Assembly: GCF_024391045.1 (NCBI RefSeq)
Contig: NZ_JANFCZ010000027.1
Span: 1 to 58,889 of the forward strand
Direction of reading: 5' to 3'
DNA: 58,889 nucleotides
Source: Pseudarthrobacter sulfonivorans
Lineage (GTDB): Bacteria; Actinomycetota; Actinomycetes; Actinomycetales; Micrococcaceae
In this document: in pieces, positions 1 to 8,783 of the stretch
Layout: each line of letters begins with the position of its first letter
Position numbering within the stretch: position 1 is the first letter of the stretch
Program-made: the position numbers and the translations under genes
The notes under the pieces: generated by a model
Told to the model about the DNA's origin: nothing
Databases searched by the model: none
The model's input: only the letters and a program-made list of their open reading frames with translations

Positions 1-1887
1 GCCGCCGAGGCCGCCGCCTCCTCCGCCGCGCCCGCCGAACATTCCGCCGCCAAAGCCCTGGTTGGCATAGCCGCCAAAGTTGTCGACGTCGGCCTGCGCC
101 AGTTGCGCTGCCTGGGCCGCGAGGGCGTGCGCCTGCTGGGCGTACGTGAGAGCGGTGACGGGATCGTTGCGCGAGATGGAGAGCGCGTAGTCAAGGTTGC
201 GCTGGGATTCGGCAAGCCGGGTACGGGCTTCCGTGCCTACGCCACCGCGCCGGGCAGTGATGTAATCGGACGTGGCACTGATCTGCGCCTGCGCCGACAT
301 GATGGTCTGCTGCAGCGAGGCCTGTGCACGGCGGGCCTGGTCCTGCTGGTTCCGGATGCCGGTAAGGGACTGGTCCAGGGCCTGATGCGCCGTTTCAACG
401 CGCTGCAGGGTGGCGATGGGATCGATCTTCCCGCCCTGGATTTCCGCCTTCACCTGGCCCAGGGCAGCTTCGACGCCCGCCACGGGCCCGGCCAGCTCCG
501 GGTGCTCACCGGACTGGATCATGGCCTTCGCCTGGGCAAGGTCCTGGGAAGTCTCAACAACCGCTGCTTCGAGGCCGTTGCGGGCTTCATCCAGGCTGGC
601 CGAAACCTTGGCAATGGCGTCCAGCAGGACGTTGGTCTGGTGCAGGCTTTCTTCGGATGCGCGCACAGCGACGGCGGCCAGGCTGCCTTCACCGGCCGTG
701 AGCTTCTCCTGCGCCGTGGCGGTGGCATTCTGTACGAAGGCGAGGCGTTCCTTGGCCTGCGTGATGTTGTCGGCGACCTGCACCAGGGCGCTGTCGGCGT
801 ACTTCGCGCGCAGGGCCGTCAGCGACTGTTCCGCGCTGGCGATCTTGGCGTCTGCTTCCCGGGCGCCCGCGCTTACGGCAGCGAGTGCCTGCGGCGCGTT
901 CTTCTCGAGCTCGCGGAGCGAATCGAAGTCAGCTTTTTGTTCCTGGAGCGAGGCCAGCGCTGCTTCTGAGCGGCGGATGATCTCGCCGTACCAGCTCCGC
1001 TGCTGTTCCTCGGTGTCCGGGATGTGATCGTCCAGCTGCTGCTGGAGCTTGAAGGACTCAGTCATATGGGCCTTGGCTTCGGCCAGGGCTTTGGTGAAGT
1101 TGCCTACGGCGGCGTCCCCGTACTGGGCCTGGGCGAACCCGAGCTCCTGCTCGCTGGACTTGATGGCGTCATCGGCCTCGATGATGAGGGAGCCGCTCTT
1201 GCGACGGAGTTCCGCGATGCTGAGCGTTGCCAGGGGATCGAGTTGGGCACCCTGGGGTCCGTAGCTGGCGCTGGATGCCTGCCCGGCCTTCTTGCGCCTG
1301 TTGCGGAAGTAGAGGTACGCGCCGGCGCCGCCGGCTACAACCACGCCAGCCCCTACCAGGACGCCTGCTCCGGCGCCGCTGCTGGATGGAACGTTGCCGC
1401 TGCCACCGCCCGCTGCATCACCAATGGCAGCCGCTGTGTCGATGGCCGCCTGGGCGAAGTCTTTCTTGCCGCCGGCGAGGTTCGCCGTGACGGCGTTCTG
1501 GCTGATGGCGCCCTGCTTGGACTTAATGGGACTTGCAGAGTTCAGGACAAAGCTGAACTTGCCGTCATCCTTGGCGATCGCCAGGATGGCATCGGACCGC
1601 CCCATGCCTTTGTTCTTCGCAACGGCCGCGGCCCAGTCGTTGGGGACCGTTGGGTTGGTGAACGTGTTCACGGTCACCACGTAGAGGTTGTATTTCTCGT
1701 CCTTCAGGAGCTTGGAAATGGCGTCCTGGACTTCGGCCTTGCGGCTGCCGAGTACATTGGCGTTATCCACAATGTTCGTGCCTGACGGGATGGCCACCGG
1801 GTCCTCGGCCCAGGCCGCGCCGGCGGGAACCGCGAGCAGCCCGGTCAGGCCGACCACGGCGAGGAAACGTTTGAACTTTGACCGCAT
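1..1887 (-). CDS. TPM-domain membrane protein (partial, C-terminus beyond window)
   Basis: The frame is open from an ATG at 1887 to the window edge (629 codons, no stop). AAGGG lies six bases before the ATG. Residues 1-27 form a Sec signal peptide ending AWA/ED. Residues about 31-150 resemble a TPM domain (opening with a short NIVDNANVLG-like stretch), a fold found in envelope proteins and some phosphatases. A membrane segment spans about 174-194, followed by basic residues. A long helical, Ala/Gln/Glu-rich, probably coiled-coil region follows to about 600. The visible end is a Gly-rich tail (QGFGGGMFGG type). The protein is expected to be anchored with the TPM domain outside and the long helical part inside. 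Homologues are common in Arthrobacter; the function is not known. The stop codon lies outside the window. Confidence 0.85.
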   Translation of the reverse strand, partial: MRSKFKRFLAVVGLTGLLAVPAGAAWAEDPVAIPSGTNIVDNANVLGSRKAEVQDAISKLLKDEKYNLYVVTVNTFTNPTVPNDWAAAVAKNKGMGRSDAILAIAKDDGKFSFVLNSASPIKSKQGAISQNAVTANLAGGKKDFAQAAIDTAAAIGDAAGGGSGNVPSSSGAGAGVLVGAGVVVAGGAGAYLYFRNRRKKAGQASSASYGPQGAQLDPLATLSIAELRRKSGSLIIEADDAIKSSEQELGFAQAQYGDAAVGNFTKALAEAKAHMTESFKLQQQLDDHIPDTEEQQRSWYGEIIRRSEAALASLQEQKADFDSLRELEKNAPQALAAVSAGAREADAKIASAEQSLTALRAKYADSALVQVADNITQAKERLAFVQNATATAQEKLTAGEGSLAAVAVRASEESLHQTNVLLDAIAKVSASLDEARNGLEAAVVETSQDLAQAKAMIQSGEHPELAGPVAGVEAALGQVKAEIQGGKIDPIATLQRVETAHQALDQSLTGIRNQQDQARRAQASLQQTIMSAQAQISATSDYITARRGGVGTEARTRLAESQRNLDYALSISRNDPVTALTYAQQAHALAAQAAQLAQADVDNFGGYANQGFGGGMFGGRGGGGGGLGG

Positions 1888-2173
1888 GTGCAACCCTTCA
1901 GCACGCCTGACACCGATTCGGGACGAATCAACGTCTCAGAATGCAGCAGCGCCCCCACGCGTGGTGTAAAGCCGCAGGTCGCTGTGGCAATTCCTTTTGA
2001 TTCTATGGTGCACCTTTGGGTGCGTCCACCGGAGCGAATATGCCACCAGCGAAACCCCTGCAGCGCCCGGATCGGGGATTAAATAGTGCTTTCAGGAACC
2101 TCCCAGCCAACGTTCGCCCCAGTTCCAGTCAGACGGTACATAGTTAATGCAGACGAGGATGAAAGGAAGTCCA

Positions 2174-3754
2174 ATGACTGAGAACCCAACCCCGGGTGCA
2201 GCGCCTGACAACCGGCAACCGGACGGTTACCGGAATCCGGCCCAGCCCCCTGCGGAGGCCCGCAGCGACGCTGGCGGTCACTCCAATCCGACCGAGCAGC
2301 TGGACCACTCCGCGGCGCCCGACAACCCCACCCAGCAACTGCCCGGTGCGCCACGTCCCGTATATCCTCCCCGCGAGCCGTTCTACGGTCAGCCAGCCTA
2401 CAGCCAGCCCCACAACCAGCAGCCCCAAGGCCAGCAAACTCCGGAGCATCAGGGCCAGCCCGGCGTGCACTCAGCGCTGCCCGGCGGATACACAGGCCAC
2501 TACAACCCGGGCCAGTACAACGGTTCAAACCCCGCGCACACGCCCCGCCGGAAGGCCTCATTCGGCGTCGGAACCCTGGTGGCGAGCATCCTCGCCGCGG
2601 GCCTCGTGGGTGGCGGCGTGGCCACGGTCGGTTCGGGCGCTTTCAACCATGGTTCCGCCTCAGCAGTCAGCAGCACCGGCAGCCAGCCCGGGACCGTCAT
2701 CGTCAACAACAAGGACGATGTCAACGCCATCACGGCCGCCGCGCTGAAAGCCACCCCCAGCGTGGTGACCATCAGCGCCTCCAGCGGCAACGCCGGCGGA
2801 ACGGGCTCGGGCATCGTCCTTGACGACAGCGGCCACATCCTGACCAACACCCATGTGGTGACCCTGGACGGACAGACAGCCAACGCCGTGCTGGAGGTCC
2901 GCACGAGCACAGGCAAGGTCCTCAAAGCCACCCTGGTGGGCACCGACCCGCTGTCTGACCTTGCAGTCATCAAGGTGGACGACACGTCCGGGCTCACCCC
3001 GGCAACCCTCGGAGATTCGGGCAAGCTCAACGTCGGCGACACCGCCATTGCGATCGGTTCCCCGCTGGGCCTCACCGGCACCGTGACGGACGGCATCGTC
3101 TCGACTTTGAACCGGACCATCAGCGTGGCTTCCTCGGCCGCCCCCAAGAACGGCGACAGCTCCCAGGGCGGCGACCAGGGCTTCCAGTTCGCGCCTCCGG
3201 GCGGCGGCCAGGGCCAGAGCACAGCCAACCAGGGATCCATCTCCATCAACGTGATCCAGACTGATGCCGCCATCAACCCCGGCAACTCCGGCGGCGCCCT
3301 CGTCAACTCCAAGGGCGAAATCATCGGCGTCAACGTGGCCATCGCCTCGGCCGGCTCCGACTCCGCATCCTCGTCCTCCAGCGGAAACATCGGCGTGGGC
3401 TTCAGCATCCCCATCAACCACGCAAAGCGGGTGGCGCAGGAGATTATCAATACCGGCAAGGCATCCCATGGCCAGTTGGGCGTCAGTGTCAGGGACAAGT
3501 CATCCGGCACCTCGTCCAGCTTCTCGGTCGGAGCGGACGTGGCCACCGTCGAAGCAAATTCGGCGGCCGCCAAGGCCGGCATCAAGGTGGGCGATGTGAT
3601 CACCAAGTTCAACGACCTGACAGTCAGCGAGCCTAACCAGCTGACGGCTGCCGTCCGCGAACAGGCCGGCGGATCCACGGTCAAGATCACGGTCCTGCGC
3701 AACGGCCAGGAGCAGACGCTCGACGTGACGCTGGGCACCGCAGCGGACCAGTAG
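2174..3754 (+). CDS. HtrA/DegP-like trypsin-type serine protease with PDZ domain
   Basis: A 526-aa membrane-anchored protease. The first ~125 residues are Pro/Gln-rich and disordered, with repeated Q-P and Y residues, followed by one membrane segment at about 130-151. The chymotrypsin-like domain carries the triad His227 (TNTHVV), Asp262 (DLAVIKV) and Ser372 (GNSGGAL). A Gly/Ser-rich insertion sits between the two halves at about 320-355. A C-terminal PDZ domain spans about 435-520. The ATG at 2174 is preferred over an in-frame ATG at 2147 because AAGGAAG lies just before it. By family, the protease degrades or processes misfolded envelope proteins outside the membrane, as mycobacterial PepD/HtrA do. 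It appears to be a single-gene unit ending at a hairpin. Confidence 0.92.
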   Translation: MTENPTPGAAPDNRQPDGYRNPAQPPAEARSDAGGHSNPTEQLDHSAAPDNPTQQLPGAPRPVYPPREPFYGQPAYSQPHNQQPQGQQTPEHQGQPGVHSALPGGYTGHYNPGQYNGSNPAHTPRRKASFGVGTLVASILAAGLVGGGVATVGSGAFNHGSASAVSSTGSQPGTVIVNNKDDVNAITAAALKATPSVVTISASSGNAGGTGSGIVLDDSGHILTNTHVVTLDGQTANAVLEVRTSTGKVLKATLVGTDPLSDLAVIKVDDTSGLTPATLGDSGKLNVGDTAIAIGSPLGLTGTVTDGIVSTLNRTISVASSAAPKNGDSSQGGDQGFQFAPPGGGQGQSTANQGSISINVIQTDAAINPGNSGGALVNSKGEIIGVNVAIASAGSDSASSSSSGNIGVGFSIPINHAKRVAQEIINTGKASHGQLGVSVRDKSSGTSSSFSVGADVATVEANSAAAKAGIKVGDVITKFNDLTVSEPNQLTAAVREQAGGSTVKITVLRNGQEQTLDVTLGTAADQ

Positions 3755-3770
3755 GAACGCAGCAGGAAAA

Positions 3771-3811
3771 CGACGACGGCTGCGGTCACCCCGGTGACTG
3801 CCGCCGTCGTC
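3771..3811. terminator. Hairpin after the HtrA-like gene, probable terminator
   Basis: Arms 3772-3790 and 3793-3811 pair over 19 positions with one mismatch and one G-U wobble around a 2-base loop. It begins 18 bases after the htrA-like stop. There is no clear U-tract on the plus strand, so termination efficiency is uncertain. Confidence 0.5.
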
Positions 3812-3873
3812 CGTTCCGTTAACGCCTGTACCGGGCGCGCCCCGGGGCCCTGACACAGGCGTTAACGGGACGG
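3811..3873. repeat. 19-bp inverted repeat around a GC-rich centre
   Basis: The left arm 3811-3829 and the right arm 3855-3873 are reverse complements with one mismatch; the inner 12 bases (GTTAACGCCTGT and its complement) match perfectly. The 25-base spacer contains the palindrome GGGCGCGCCC. It starts where the htrA-like hairpin ends and lies about 110 bases before etfB. It could be an operator, a second terminator or a dispersed palindromic element. There is no T-run after the right arm. Confidence 0.6.
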
Positions 3874-3997
3874 CAACGGGACACGACTATATGGTTAGCT
3901 AGGAGCTACCCGTACCCCGGGCGTTCCGAGGCCATGACCCCACCCGGCTGGCTGTCCACAAGCATGGAAGGCTGCTGTAAACACAGTGGAAGAGACA

Positions 3998-4789
3998 TTG
4001 AAGATCATCGTCCTGGTCAAGCATGTACCGGACGCCCAGTTCGACCGTCACCTCAACGGGGAGGGCTACACCACCGACCGCGACGAAAGCATTCTTTCGG
4101 AGCTGGATGAATATGCGCTCGAGGCGGCGCTGCAGCTTGCCGAGGCCCGCGGCGGCGCGAAGGCGGGCAACCAGGTCATTGCCCTGAGCATGGGCCCGGC
4201 GGGCGCGGTCAATGCCGTCAAGAAGTCGCTTCAGATGGGTGCCACTGAAGGTGTGCACCTGACGGACAGCGCCCTGGCGGGTTCCGATGCCGCGGCTACT
4301 TCGCTCGCGCTGGCGGCCGCCATCCGCCACATCGGCGGGGTGGACCTTGTCCTCACCGGTATGGCCTCGACCGACGGCGAAACATCCCTGGTGCCGGCGC
4401 AACTGGCCGAACGGCTCGGCCTTCCGCAGGTGACCTTCGCATCCTCGCTGACCGTCGACGGCGGCCGGCTCACCGCCCGCCGCGACGCCGACACTTACTC
4501 CGAGACCGTCGAAGCCCCGCTGCCTGCGGTCGTCTCGGTGACGGACCAGATCAACGAGCCGCGCTACCCCAACTTCAAGGGCATCATCGCCGCCAAGCGC
4601 AAGAGCATCACCACCCTCTCGCTGGCCGACATCGGCGTCGACGCGGCCCAGGTGGGCCGGTCCGGCTCCTGGACCACTGTGACCACCGCCGCGGAACGCC
4701 CGCCACGCACGGCAGGCACCATCATTACCGACGAAGGCGACGCCGGCATCAAGCTCGTCGACTTCCTCGCCGCCCAGAAGCTGCTCTAA
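3998..4789 (+). CDS. etfB: Electron transfer flavoprotein beta subunit
   Basis: The small subunit of the FAD/AMP-binding electron transfer flavoprotein, which carries electrons from acyl-CoA and other dehydrogenases to the respiratory chain. The N-terminus reads MKIIVLVKHVPDAQFD, typical of the FixA/EtfB family. The internal stretch with DLVLTGMASTDGE and VPAQLAERLGLP is the nucleotide-binding part. The TTG at 3998 is chosen because GGAAGAG lies three bases before it and it gives the canonical MKI start; a GTG at 3986 would add four residues but has no ribosome site. The length (263 aa) fits the family. etfA follows after 14 bases, so the two form one operon, matching the fixA-fixB order of Actinobacteria. 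Confidence 0.93.
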   Translation: MKIIVLVKHVPDAQFDRHLNGEGYTTDRDESILSELDEYALEAALQLAEARGGAKAGNQVIALSMGPAGAVNAVKKSLQMGATEGVHLTDSALAGSDAAATSLALAAAIRHIGGVDLVLTGMASTDGETSLVPAQLAERLGLPQVTFASSLTVDGGRLTARRDADTYSETVEAPLPAVVSVTDQINEPRYPNFKGIIAAKRKSITTLSLADIGVDAAQVGRSGSWTTVTTAAERPPRTAGTIITDEGDAGIKLVDFLAAQKLL

Positions 4790-4803
4790 GAGGGATTACC
4801 TAC

Positions 4804-5757
4804 ATGGCAAACGTACTTGTATTCATTGACAACCCCGGAGATGCCCTGAAGAAGAGCAGCCTGGAACTGCTGACCGTGGGGCGTGACCTGGGTGAAACCG
4901 TCGTCGCCGTCAACGGTGAGCTGCGCCCTGCCGTGCTGGCCGCGTTCGCCGAATACGGCGTCACGTCGGTCCTCCAGCCTTCCGCCGCAGACCTGGACGA
5001 CTACCTCGTGGCGCCCAAGGCGGCCTACCTGGCGGCCGCCGCCACGGCAGCGGGCGCCAGCACCGTGCTCCTGGAGAACTCATCCGAAGGCAAGGAAATC
5101 GCGGCCAGGCTTGGCATCAGGCTCAACGCCGGCGTGATCACCGACGTCGTCGCGGTCGACGCCGACGGTACAGCGCACAAATCTGTCCTTGCCGGCTCCT
5201 ACACCACGGCTGCCAAAGCCACAACGCCGGTCTCCGTGCTGACGTTGAAGGCCAACAGCATCACCCCCGAGCCTGCCCCGGCTGCCACGGCTCCTGGGAC
5301 CTCCACGGTGGAGGTGCCCGCCGACGGCGGCTCAGCAGCCGCCCGCATCACCTCCCGCGAACACAAGGTGGCCAGCGGCCGTCCGGACCTCGCCGACGCG
5401 CGGATTGTTGTTGCCGGCGGGCGCGGCGTCGACGGCGACTTCGGCCCCGTGGAAGAACTTGCGGACGCACTGGGTGCTGCCGTGGGTGCCTCCCGGGCGG
5501 CCACCGATGCCGGCTGGATCAGCCATGACGCGCAGGTAGGCCAGACCGGCAAGACCGTGTCCCCGCAGCTGTACGTCTCGGCAGGCATCTCCGGTGCCAT
5601 TCAGCAGAAGGCCGGGATGCAGACGGCCAAGGTCATCGTGGCCATTAACAAGGACGCCGAGTCACCGATATTCGAGATCGCCGACTTCGGCATCATCGGG
5701 GACCTTTTCGACGTCCTGCCCCAGGCCGCGCAAGAGATCAAGAAGCGTAAAGGCTGA
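4804..5757 (+). CDS. etfA: Electron transfer flavoprotein alpha subunit
   Basis: A 317-aa FixB/EtfA partner of EtfB. The N-terminal half is the Rossmann-like domain shared with EtfB. The C-terminal half is the FAD-binding domain, with the family signature around residues 200-300: VVAGGRG, the GASRAATDAGW stretch, QVGQTGKTVSPQLYVSAGISGA and the SPIFEIADFGIIGD end. It starts at an ATG 14 bases after etfB and ends two bases before the GTG of the PIG-L gene, so the three are probably co-transcribed. Soluble, cytoplasmic. Confidence 0.95.
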   Translation: MANVLVFIDNPGDALKKSSLELLTVGRDLGETVVAVNGELRPAVLAAFAEYGVTSVLQPSAADLDDYLVAPKAAYLAAAATAAGASTVLLENSSEGKEIAARLGIRLNAGVITDVVAVDADGTAHKSVLAGSYTTAAKATTPVSVLTLKANSITPEPAPAATAPGTSTVEVPADGGSAAARITSREHKVASGRPDLADARIVVAGGRGVDGDFGPVEELADALGAAVGASRAATDAGWISHDAQVGQTGKTVSPQLYVSAGISGAIQQKAGMQTAKVIVAINKDAESPIFEIADFGIIGDLFDVLPQAAQEIKKRKG

Positions 5758-5759
5758 CC

Positions 5760-6539
5760 GTGGCCGAACCAGCTGCCCAAGCACAGAGCCCGTTCGACCC
5801 GGCCACGCACCGGGTCGGGCGGGTGCTCTGTTTCGCCGCCCACCCTGACGATATCGACTTCGCTGCCGCCGGCACCATCGCCGCCTGGACGGCTGCGGGC
5901 GTCCACGTGAGCTACTGCATCATGACCGACGGCGACGCCGGCGGATTTGATCCGGCTCACCGGGCAGAGATCATCGCCCTGCGGGCTGCCGAGCAAAGCC
6001 GGGCGGCTGCTCTGGTGGGCGTCTCCGATATTTATTACCTGCACGAGCGGGACGGTTATCTGGAACCGACGCATGAGGTGATCAAGGGCGTGGTGAAGCT
6101 GATCCGGGAAGTCCGTCCCGACGTCGTGCTTGCCATGCATCCGGAACGGAACTGGAACCGCCTCCAGAAGAGCCACCCGGACCACCTGGCGGTGGGGGAG
6201 GCCGTGACCAGGGCCGTCTATCCCGCGGTGGAAAATCCGTTCGCCTATCCCGAGTTGGCCGAGGCCGGACTCGAGGCCTACAAACTGCCGTGGCTGTGGC
6301 TCTATGCCGGGCCGGACGAGCGGGAGAACCACTTTGTGGACGTCACGGACCACGTGGCAACCAAGCTCGCTGCCCTGCACGTGCACGTCAGCCAGCATCC
6401 CGATGTTGCCGCCATGGAGGCAGTGGTCCGGCAAGGGTTGCTGGCAAACGCCCGCCGTGCCGGCCTTGCCGACGGCCGCAGCGCCGAAGCGTTCCACGTT
6501 GTTACCGTCAACGGCCCGGACACCATCGCCGGCTTCTAA
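5760..6539 (+). CDS. PIG-L (LmbE-like) family deacetylase
   Basis: A 259-aa zinc-dependent N-acetyl hydrolase of the PIG-L/LmbE family. The metal motif AHPDD is at residues 27-31 (His28, Asp30, Asp31), and the second metal histidine lies in SHPDHLAVG (about His139-His142). Members remove acetyl groups from GlcNAc-type sugars or act on mycothiol conjugates (MshB, Mca); the substrate here cannot be read from sequence. It starts with GTG two bases after the etfA stop. It is followed by a long palindrome and a convergent anti-sigma gene. Confidence 0.85.
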   Translation: MAEPAAQAQSPFDPATHRVGRVLCFAAHPDDIDFAAAGTIAAWTAAGVHVSYCIMTDGDAGGFDPAHRAEIIALRAAEQSRAAALVGVSDIYYLHERDGYLEPTHEVIKGVVKLIREVRPDVVLAMHPERNWNRLQKSHPDHLAVGEAVTRAVYPAVENPFAYPELAEAGLEAYKLPWLWLYAGPDERENHFVDVTDHVATKLAALHVHVSQHPDVAAMEAVVRQGLLANARRAGLADGRSAEAFHVVTVNGPDTIAGF

Positions 6540-6544
6540 GGAGT

Positions 6545-6599
6545 TTTTGTCCAGATAATGCGGCCAATACGCCGTTTGGGACGCATTATCTGGACAAAA
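6545..6599. repeat. Perfect 18-bp palindrome between convergent genes
   Basis: The arms TTTTGTCCAGATAATGCG (6545-6562) and its exact complement (6582-6599) flank a 19-base loop. It starts six bases after the PIG-L stop and 25 bases before the anti-sigma stop. T-runs lie on the 5' side of the stem and A-runs on the 3' side on both strands, so neither transcript gets the usual U-tract after the hairpin. The stem is AT-richer than its surroundings. It may end transcription in both directions, but it looks more like a mobile or dispersed palindromic repeat. Confidence 0.75.
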
Positions 6600-6623
6600 C
6601 CCCCCGGGGCGGAAACTGGACGG

Positions 6624-7487
6624 TCAGGCGCCCAGCGGTGCGGCTGCCACTGTTGGGGTCGTCGGGGCCGCAGAGCCGCCCACAGGTTCCACCGTGATGC
6701 CTAGGGATGCCGCCGCAGCAATTCCCTTCACCACGGCAGGTTTGGACAGCGCTTCTTTGTCCATCAGGCCCTCGGAAACCGGTGCCGAGCCGTCCTTGGG
6801 GATCAGCCACATCTGATAGACCTTCCCGGCCGGCGGCGGGGGAACGTCCTTCATCTTGATCACCAAGGCATCCTTGGAGGACGAGATGAGGACAGTCGCA
6901 GTTCCACCTGCGGCCACGGGCACTGACGCCTCGCGGACGTCCCCGGCCCGGACCACCTGGTTCAGCGGATCGTTCTGGTCGGCCACGTAACTGCCGACGG
7001 CGACGCCACCGAGCGCGATGACCGCGGCGGCTGCCGCAGCGGCGAACCAGCGGCGGGTGCTGCCGGGCCGGCGTCGTGCTTCCCGCTTCGCCCTGGCCGC
7101 GGAAAGTTCATCCGTCGGTTGCGGTTGCGGCTCTGCCGCAGACGGGAGGGCAGGGGGTGCGGCAGGTCCGTCGCCGGGCAATTGAGCGAGCGACGGAAGC
7201 TGCGCCACGATGCGCTCGAACAGATCTGCCGGAGGTTCTTCCTGTGCCGTAAACGACACGGCAAGGGTTTCCCGTGCCTGGCGAACCCGTTCCAGGAAGG
7301 AATTGCGCTCTTCTGCGGGGGCGGCGGCGATGTAACGGTCGATGGCTGTGCGTTCGCTGTCAGTAACAGCGTCCAGGGCATAGAGCTCAGCCAGGTCCAC
7401 GGCCAGCCCGGAGTCCAGGTCGGCAGCGATTTCCAGGCCGAAGGACCCTGGCCGGCGGGCACCACCGTGACCATTCATTTCTGTCAT
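6624..7487 (-). CDS. rskA: RskA-type anti-sigma factor
   Basis: A 287-aa membrane anti-sigma factor. The N-terminal ~90 residues form the cytoplasmic anti-sigma domain (DLAELYALDAVTDSERTAIDRYIA). A linker rich in Pro/Ala leads to one membrane segment at about 146-168, just after a run of Arg/Lys. The C-terminal ~115 residues form the extracytoplasmic RskA domain (GKVYQMWLIPKDGSAPVSEGL). It begins one base after the sigma-factor stop, with GGGGGTGAG as ribosome site, so the pair is translated together. By analogy to mycobacterial SigK/RskA it would hold the sigma factor until cleaved at the membrane. Confidence 0.9.
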   Translation of the reverse strand: MTEMNGHGGARRPGSFGLEIAADLDSGLAVDLAELYALDAVTDSERTAIDRYIAAAPAEERNSFLERVRQARETLAVSFTAQEEPPADLFERIVAQLPSLAQLPGDGPAAPPALPSAAEPQPQPTDELSAARAKREARRRPGSTRRWFAAAAAAAVIALGGVAVGSYVADQNDPLNQVVRAGDVREASVPVAAGGTATVLISSSKDALVIKMKDVPPPPAGKVYQMWLIPKDGSAPVSEGLMDKEALSKPAVVKGIAAAASLGITVEPVGGSAAPTTPTVAAAPLGA

Positions 7488-7488
7488 C

Positions 7489-8100
7489 TCAACTCACCCC
7501 CAAACATGTCTTCAAGCGGATCAGTCCGTCGCGGATGCGGGACTTGATGGTGGGAACTGCCGCATTGAGCCTGTCCGCGACTTCCCGGTACGTGAGGCCG
7601 CCGTAATAGGCGAGCCGTACGGATTCCTGCTGTGTGTCGGTCAGCGTTTCCAGGCACCGGACCACCGCCTCAGCCTCCAGTTTGTTGTCCACTTCGGCGG
7701 ACACGGAGTCGTGATCCACCTCCTGGCTGCTGGCGCCGTACTTTGCTTCACGGTCGGTGGCCGATTGTGTGGAACGCACCTTGTCCACCGCCCGGCGGTG
7801 GGAAATGGTCATCAGCCAGGACAGCGGACTGCCGGCGTCGGGATTGAATTTCCCGGCATTCTGCCAGACCTGGAGAAAGACTTCCTGGGTGGTGTCCTCG
7901 CTGAGCTCAGGATCGATAAGGACCCGGCGCGCCATCCCAAAAACCCGGCGCGAGGTCAGCTGGTAAAACTCGGCGAACGCCGCCTGGTCTCCGACGGCCA
8001 CCCGGGCGAGCAGGCCGCCCAGGCGCTGGCTTAGATCCGCCGGAGAGTCTGTGACTGCGGCCGGGGACTCGAAGTTTGGCGCGTTGGGAGTTTCCATCAC
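7489..8100 (-). CDS. sigK: SigK-like ECF RNA polymerase sigma factor
   Basis: About 203 aa. Region 2 is the stretch FYQLTSRRVFGMARRVLIDPELSE through TTQEVFLQVWQ and SWLMTISHRRAVDKVR, which contacts the -10 element and RNA polymerase. Region 4 is TDTQQESVRLAYYGGLTYREVADRL plus VPTIKSRIRDGLIRLK, a helix-turn-helix for the -35 element. The sequence is closest to the SigK group of ECF sigmas, and the adjacent gene is its cognate anti-sigma. Start: GTG-ATG at 8100/8097. A TATGCT element (minus strand, 8106-8111) ends five bases before the GTG and no ribosome site is visible, so the mRNA may be leaderless. An open frame continues upstream but lacks sigma-like sequence. Confidence 0.9.
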   Translation of the reverse strand: MMETPNAPNFESPAAVTDSPADLSQRLGGLLARVAVGDQAAFAEFYQLTSRRVFGMARRVLIDPELSEDTTQEVFLQVWQNAGKFNPDAGSPLSWLMTISHRRAVDKVRSTQSATDREAKYGASSQEVDHDSVSAEVDNKLEAEAVVRCLETLTDTQQESVRLAYYGGLTYREVADRLNAAVPTIKSRIRDGLIRLKTCLGVS

Positions 8101-8306
8101 TATCAAGCATAGGTCTCCCACCGCGGGATCCGGGGGATCGACGCCGGGACCGGACCAGGCAGCAGACGAGACGGCTGGCGCAGCTGGCTGCGGCCGGGCC
8201 TGTAACAGTCTCACGCGCTGCTCCTTCTCCATCCCGGAATTGCTGTCAGGAGGGATTCGGTGCCGGCAGCATCACGGATGGGCCTGTCCGCGATCCAATG
8301 CGGCGG

Positions 8307-8774
8307 TCAGATTTGGGCGCCGGCGAATCCCTGTTGACGCCAGGCCTCGTACACCGCAATGGAAGCCGCGTTGGCGAGGTTCAGCGAACGGAGCGCAGGC
8401 AGCATGGGAAGCCGGACGGTGGCGGTGACGTGCGGGTCATGCTTGACGCTTTCGGGCAGGCCCACGGATTCCTGGCCGAACATCAGCACGTCGCCGGGCT
8501 GATACGTAATGTCCGCATAGCTGGCCGTGCCGTCGGAGGTGAATGCGTAGACGCGTTCCGGTTGCAGCTCCCGCCAGGCATCCTCGAGGGTTTTGTGGAC
8601 AGTCACGACGGCGAGGTCGTGGTAATCGAGGCCGGCCCGCCTGAGCTTGGCGTCAGAGAAATCAAAGCCCAGGGGTTCCACCAGATGCAGTTCGGCGCCG
8701 GTGATGGCGGCCAGCCTGATGGCGTTGCCGGTATTGCCCGGGATTTCGGGAGAATGGAAGAGGATTCGGAACAC
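8307..8774 (-). CDS. trmL: tRNA (cytidine(34)-2'-O)-methyltransferase
   Basis: A 155-aa SPOUT-fold methyltransferase that methylates the ribose at the wobble base of certain leucine tRNAs, using S-adenosylmethionine. Family motifs are clear: PEIPGNTGNAIRLA at residues 9-22, FGQESVGLP near 100, and the knot-forming end RSLNLANAASIAVYEAWRQ. The length matches E. coli TrmL (about 157 aa). It lies nine bases downstream of the J-domain gene on the same strand. The 206 bases between its end and sigK hold no gene that I can support. Confidence 0.93.
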   Translation of the reverse strand: MFRILFHSPEIPGNTGNAIRLAAITGAELHLVEPLGFDFSDAKLRRAGLDYHDLAVVTVHKTLEDAWRELQPERVYAFTSDGTASYADITYQPGDVLMFGQESVGLPESVKHDPHVTATVRLPMLPALRSLNLANAASIAVYEAWRQQGFAGAQI

Positions 8775-8783
8775 TGTCCAATC

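Noticed and set aside
103..1785. Plus-strand frames of 288 and 253 codons at the window start
   Set aside because: The minus-strand TPM gene is continuous across the whole stretch with signal peptide and domain; the plus frames are its shadows.
2500..3789. 429-codon minus-strand frame opposite the HtrA-like gene
   Set aside because: The plus strand has a full catalytic triad and PDZ domain; the minus frame has nothing recognisable.
3894..3910. TAGCTAGGAGCTA mini-palindrome upstream of etfB
   Set aside because: Too short to separate from chance, and no promoter element is fixed nearby.
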